A stretch of DNA of 7,642 nucleotides from CALARM01 sp036746235 (GTDB lineage Bacteria; Vulcanimicrobiota; SpSt-956; JAKJGF01): positions 1 to 7,642 of the forward strand of contig DAIOEN010000287.1 in the NCBI GenBank assembly GCA_036746235.1. Reading direction: 5' to 3'. Positions within the stretch are counted from its first letter, which is position 1. Each line of letters begins with the position of its first letter. The notes beneath the pieces are model-generated. The model had not been told where the DNA came from. It worked only from the letters and a program-made list of their open reading frames with translations, and searched no databases. The position numbers were made by a program, and so were the translations under genes. Shown here in pieces: positions 6,735-7,642 of the stretch.

Positions 6735-6757
6735 ACGCGTTACGCGTTACGCGTCAC
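6730..6757 (-). repeat. Heptamer tandem array GTGACGC/GTAACGC, 4 units, overlapping the citD stop
   Basis: On the - strand, from citD, the units are GTGACGC (6757-6751), GTAACGC (6750-6744), GTAACGC (6743-6737) and GTGACGG (6736-6730). The TGA of the first unit (6756-6754) is the citD stop codon. The core variant GTAA still contains a stop codon (TAA). Confidence 0.88.
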
Positions 6758-7029
6758 GCTCCTTTAATAGATCTCTGGATGGCTGTTTCAGTTCTGGCCC
6801 TGACCGTAAAATCAAGGGCACCTCTATCTCTTACACTTATAAGAACATCTTCTATGCTATATTTATCCAGCACATCATTTATAGTAGAAATAATCTGTTC
6901 TCCAAACTGCTGTTTTACCGGGCTGGCAAGCTCAACAATCCTTCCTGCTCCTTTCTCTTTCGGGAAAAGAGTTATTAATATATCGCTGGATTCAAGCGTT
7001 CCTGCAAGTCCCATTGTTTTTAAATTCAT
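6754..7029 (-). CDS. citD: Citrate lyase gamma subunit (acyl carrier protein)
   Basis: CitD is the small carrier that holds the phosphoribosyl-dephospho-CoA prosthetic group and shuttles the acyl thioester between CitF and CitE. The ATG at 7029 is chosen because GGAGG (7041-7037) lies 7 nt upstream. It gives 91 residues, close to the usual 90-100. With this start the motif AGTLESSD spans 9-16 and Ser14 is the expected attachment serine, the same position as in Klebsiella CitD. Other family features are SPVKQQFGEQI (47-57 region), INDVLDKY and the C-terminal DRGALDFTVRARTETA. A GTG ten codons upstream (7059) would place the Shine-Dalgarno inside the gene and is rejected. The stop codon is part of a heptamer repeat. 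Confidence 0.95.
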   Translation of the reverse strand: MNLKTMGLAGTLESSDILITLFPKEKGAGRIVELASPVKQQFGEQIISTINDVLDKYSIEDVLISVRDRGALDFTVRARTETAIQRSIKGA

Positions 7030-7036
7030 CAAGACA

Positions 7037-7041
7037 CCTCC
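7037..7041 (-). promoter_or_regulatory. Ribosome binding site of citD
   Basis: GGAGG on the - strand lies 7 nt before the ATG at 7029 and fixes this start over the upstream in-frame GTG at 7059. Confidence 0.75.
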
Positions 7042-7051
7042 ATAGCTGATA

Positions 7052-7066
7052 AGGCCCACAGGGCCT
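7052..7066 (-). other. Short GC-rich hairpin between citC and citD
   Basis: AGGCCC (7052-7057) and GGGCCT (7061-7066) form a 6-bp stem with a 3-nt loop in the 70-bp citC-citD spacer, just upstream of the citD ribosome binding site. No T-run follows, so a terminator is unlikely. It could be a processing or stability element. Confidence 0.4.
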
Positions 7067-7099
7067 GTAATTCTTCAATCAGAGCAATAATTCCCCCTG

Positions 7100-7642
7100 C
7101 TAAACTCTTTCATAGGGATCTTTACCTGCTCTCATACGCATTAAAATCAATTCGGCTTCATCTGTTCCGCTTCTTAAAAAATCATAAGTTTCAGGTGTAA
7201 CAATCTTTCCTATTTCGTCCCATCTATCTTCATAAACCATCTGCCTGAGTAATTTTGCACTCATATGATGACCGTCTACGGTTAAATTGGCGAGTTCGTG
7301 AACATCCACTCCATATAAGGGAAGTGTAGCTTTCACAGTATCATTGTAAATCTTATCGACTTTCGAATTTGGTTCCTGCCTTATATATCTATGAGTAATA
7401 TTCAGTGCCGGCACAATATATTTACCGAAGAGGGCTGCTCCCAGGAGAGCATGGGCATGACTTATTTCTTCTTTCTGTATGAAATATTTCGGGAAGGTCA
7501 GATAGGATACAAAATATTCTCCTCCGAAATGTATAGTTACATTCTTGAGAGGTAAAATACTTTTTTTCAATAATTCAAGACGTACTTCAAGAGGGAAAAA
7601 ATACTTGGGCTCACTTACAAGAAACAAATGAAGCCAGTCACA
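7100..7642 (-). CDS. citC: [Citrate (pro-3S)-lyase] ligase, C-terminal half, 5' truncated by window edge
   Basis: CitC uses ATP and acetate to acetylate the thiol of the CitD prosthetic group, switching the lyase complex on. The frame is open from the right window edge (first visible residues CDWLHLFLVSE) to the TAG at 7102-7100. The 180 residues are about half of the ~340 of a full CitC and cover most of the nucleotidyltransferase-like domain. Recognisable family stretches are FPLEVRLELLKKS, NVTIHFGGEYFVSYLTFPKYF, a PALNITHRYI segment followed by EEP-like QEPNSKVDKIYNDTV, and LPLYGVDVHEL. In the region where related transferases carry an ISxS motif, this protein reads HHMSAKLLR, so the second Ser appears to be Lys. 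An internal TTG at 7627 is not the start. It is the first gene of the operon in view; the promoter lies outside the window. Confidence 0.92.
   Translation of the reverse strand, partial: CDWLHLFLVSEPKYFFPLEVRLELLKKSILPLKNVTIHFGGEYFVSYLTFPKYFIQKEEISHAHALLGAALFGKYIVPALNITHRYIRQEPNSKVDKIYNDTVKATLPLYGVDVHELANLTVDGHHMSAKLLRQMVYEDRWDEIGKIVTPETYDFLRSGTDEAELILMRMRAGKDPYERV

Noticed and set aside
7057..7059. GTG as an upstream start of citD (ten extra codons)
   Set aside because: The GGAGG site at 7037-7041 would lie inside the gene, and family alignment with Ser14 fits the ATG at 7029.

Overview
The window reads as bacterial chromosome, AT-rich with a strong bias to AGA/GGA codons and clear AGGAG-type ribosome binding sites. 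It comes from a draft or metagenome assembly: a run of exactly 100 N (3454-3553) interrupts it and genes run off both ends. The gene content suggests an anaerobic or facultative fermenter of amino acids and organic acids. I cannot name the taxon from the sequence alone.

Layout. On the + strand there are two different aldehyde dehydrogenases. The first is the C-terminal half of a PruA-type L-glutamate gamma-semialdehyde dehydrogenase (to 773), the last step of proline breakdown to glutamate. The second is a complete ALDH7/antiquitin-type alpha-aminoadipic semialdehyde dehydrogenase (927-2459), associated with lysine (pipecolate) breakdown. Converging on them from the - strand is a citrate-lyase operon in the classical order citC-citD-citE-citF-citX-citG, running from the right edge of the window down to 2514. 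citC is cut by the window edge. The end of citX, and possibly the start of citG, are lost in the N gap. A strong hairpin with a U-run on the cit side sits between the converging 3' ends.

How the genes work together. CitD (acyl carrier), CitE (lyase) and CitF (CoA-transferase) form the lyase that splits a tertiary hydroxy acid into acetate and an oxo acid. CitG makes the triphosphoribosyl-dephospho-CoA precursor, CitX attaches it to Ser14 of CitD, and CitC acetylates its thiol to activate the complex. All maturation factors are present, but no citrate transporter or CitAB sensor is in the window. Because a proline-to-glutamate enzyme lies next door, the alternative that this is a citramalate lyase of the methylaspartate glutamate-fermentation route is worth testing.

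The most unusual feature is non-coding. All three intergenic gaps longer than 100 bp carry tandem 7-bp repeats. The repeats differ from gap to gap, but every family fits one pattern, GTGANNN. In each case an array starts inside or directly on the stop codon of the upstream gene. Period 7 with a TGA in each unit puts stops in all three frames within 21 nt, and most deviations from the core keep a stop codon (GTAA, ATGA, TTGA). A 20-bp perfect palindrome nested in an outer inverted repeat sits in the citF-citX gap.
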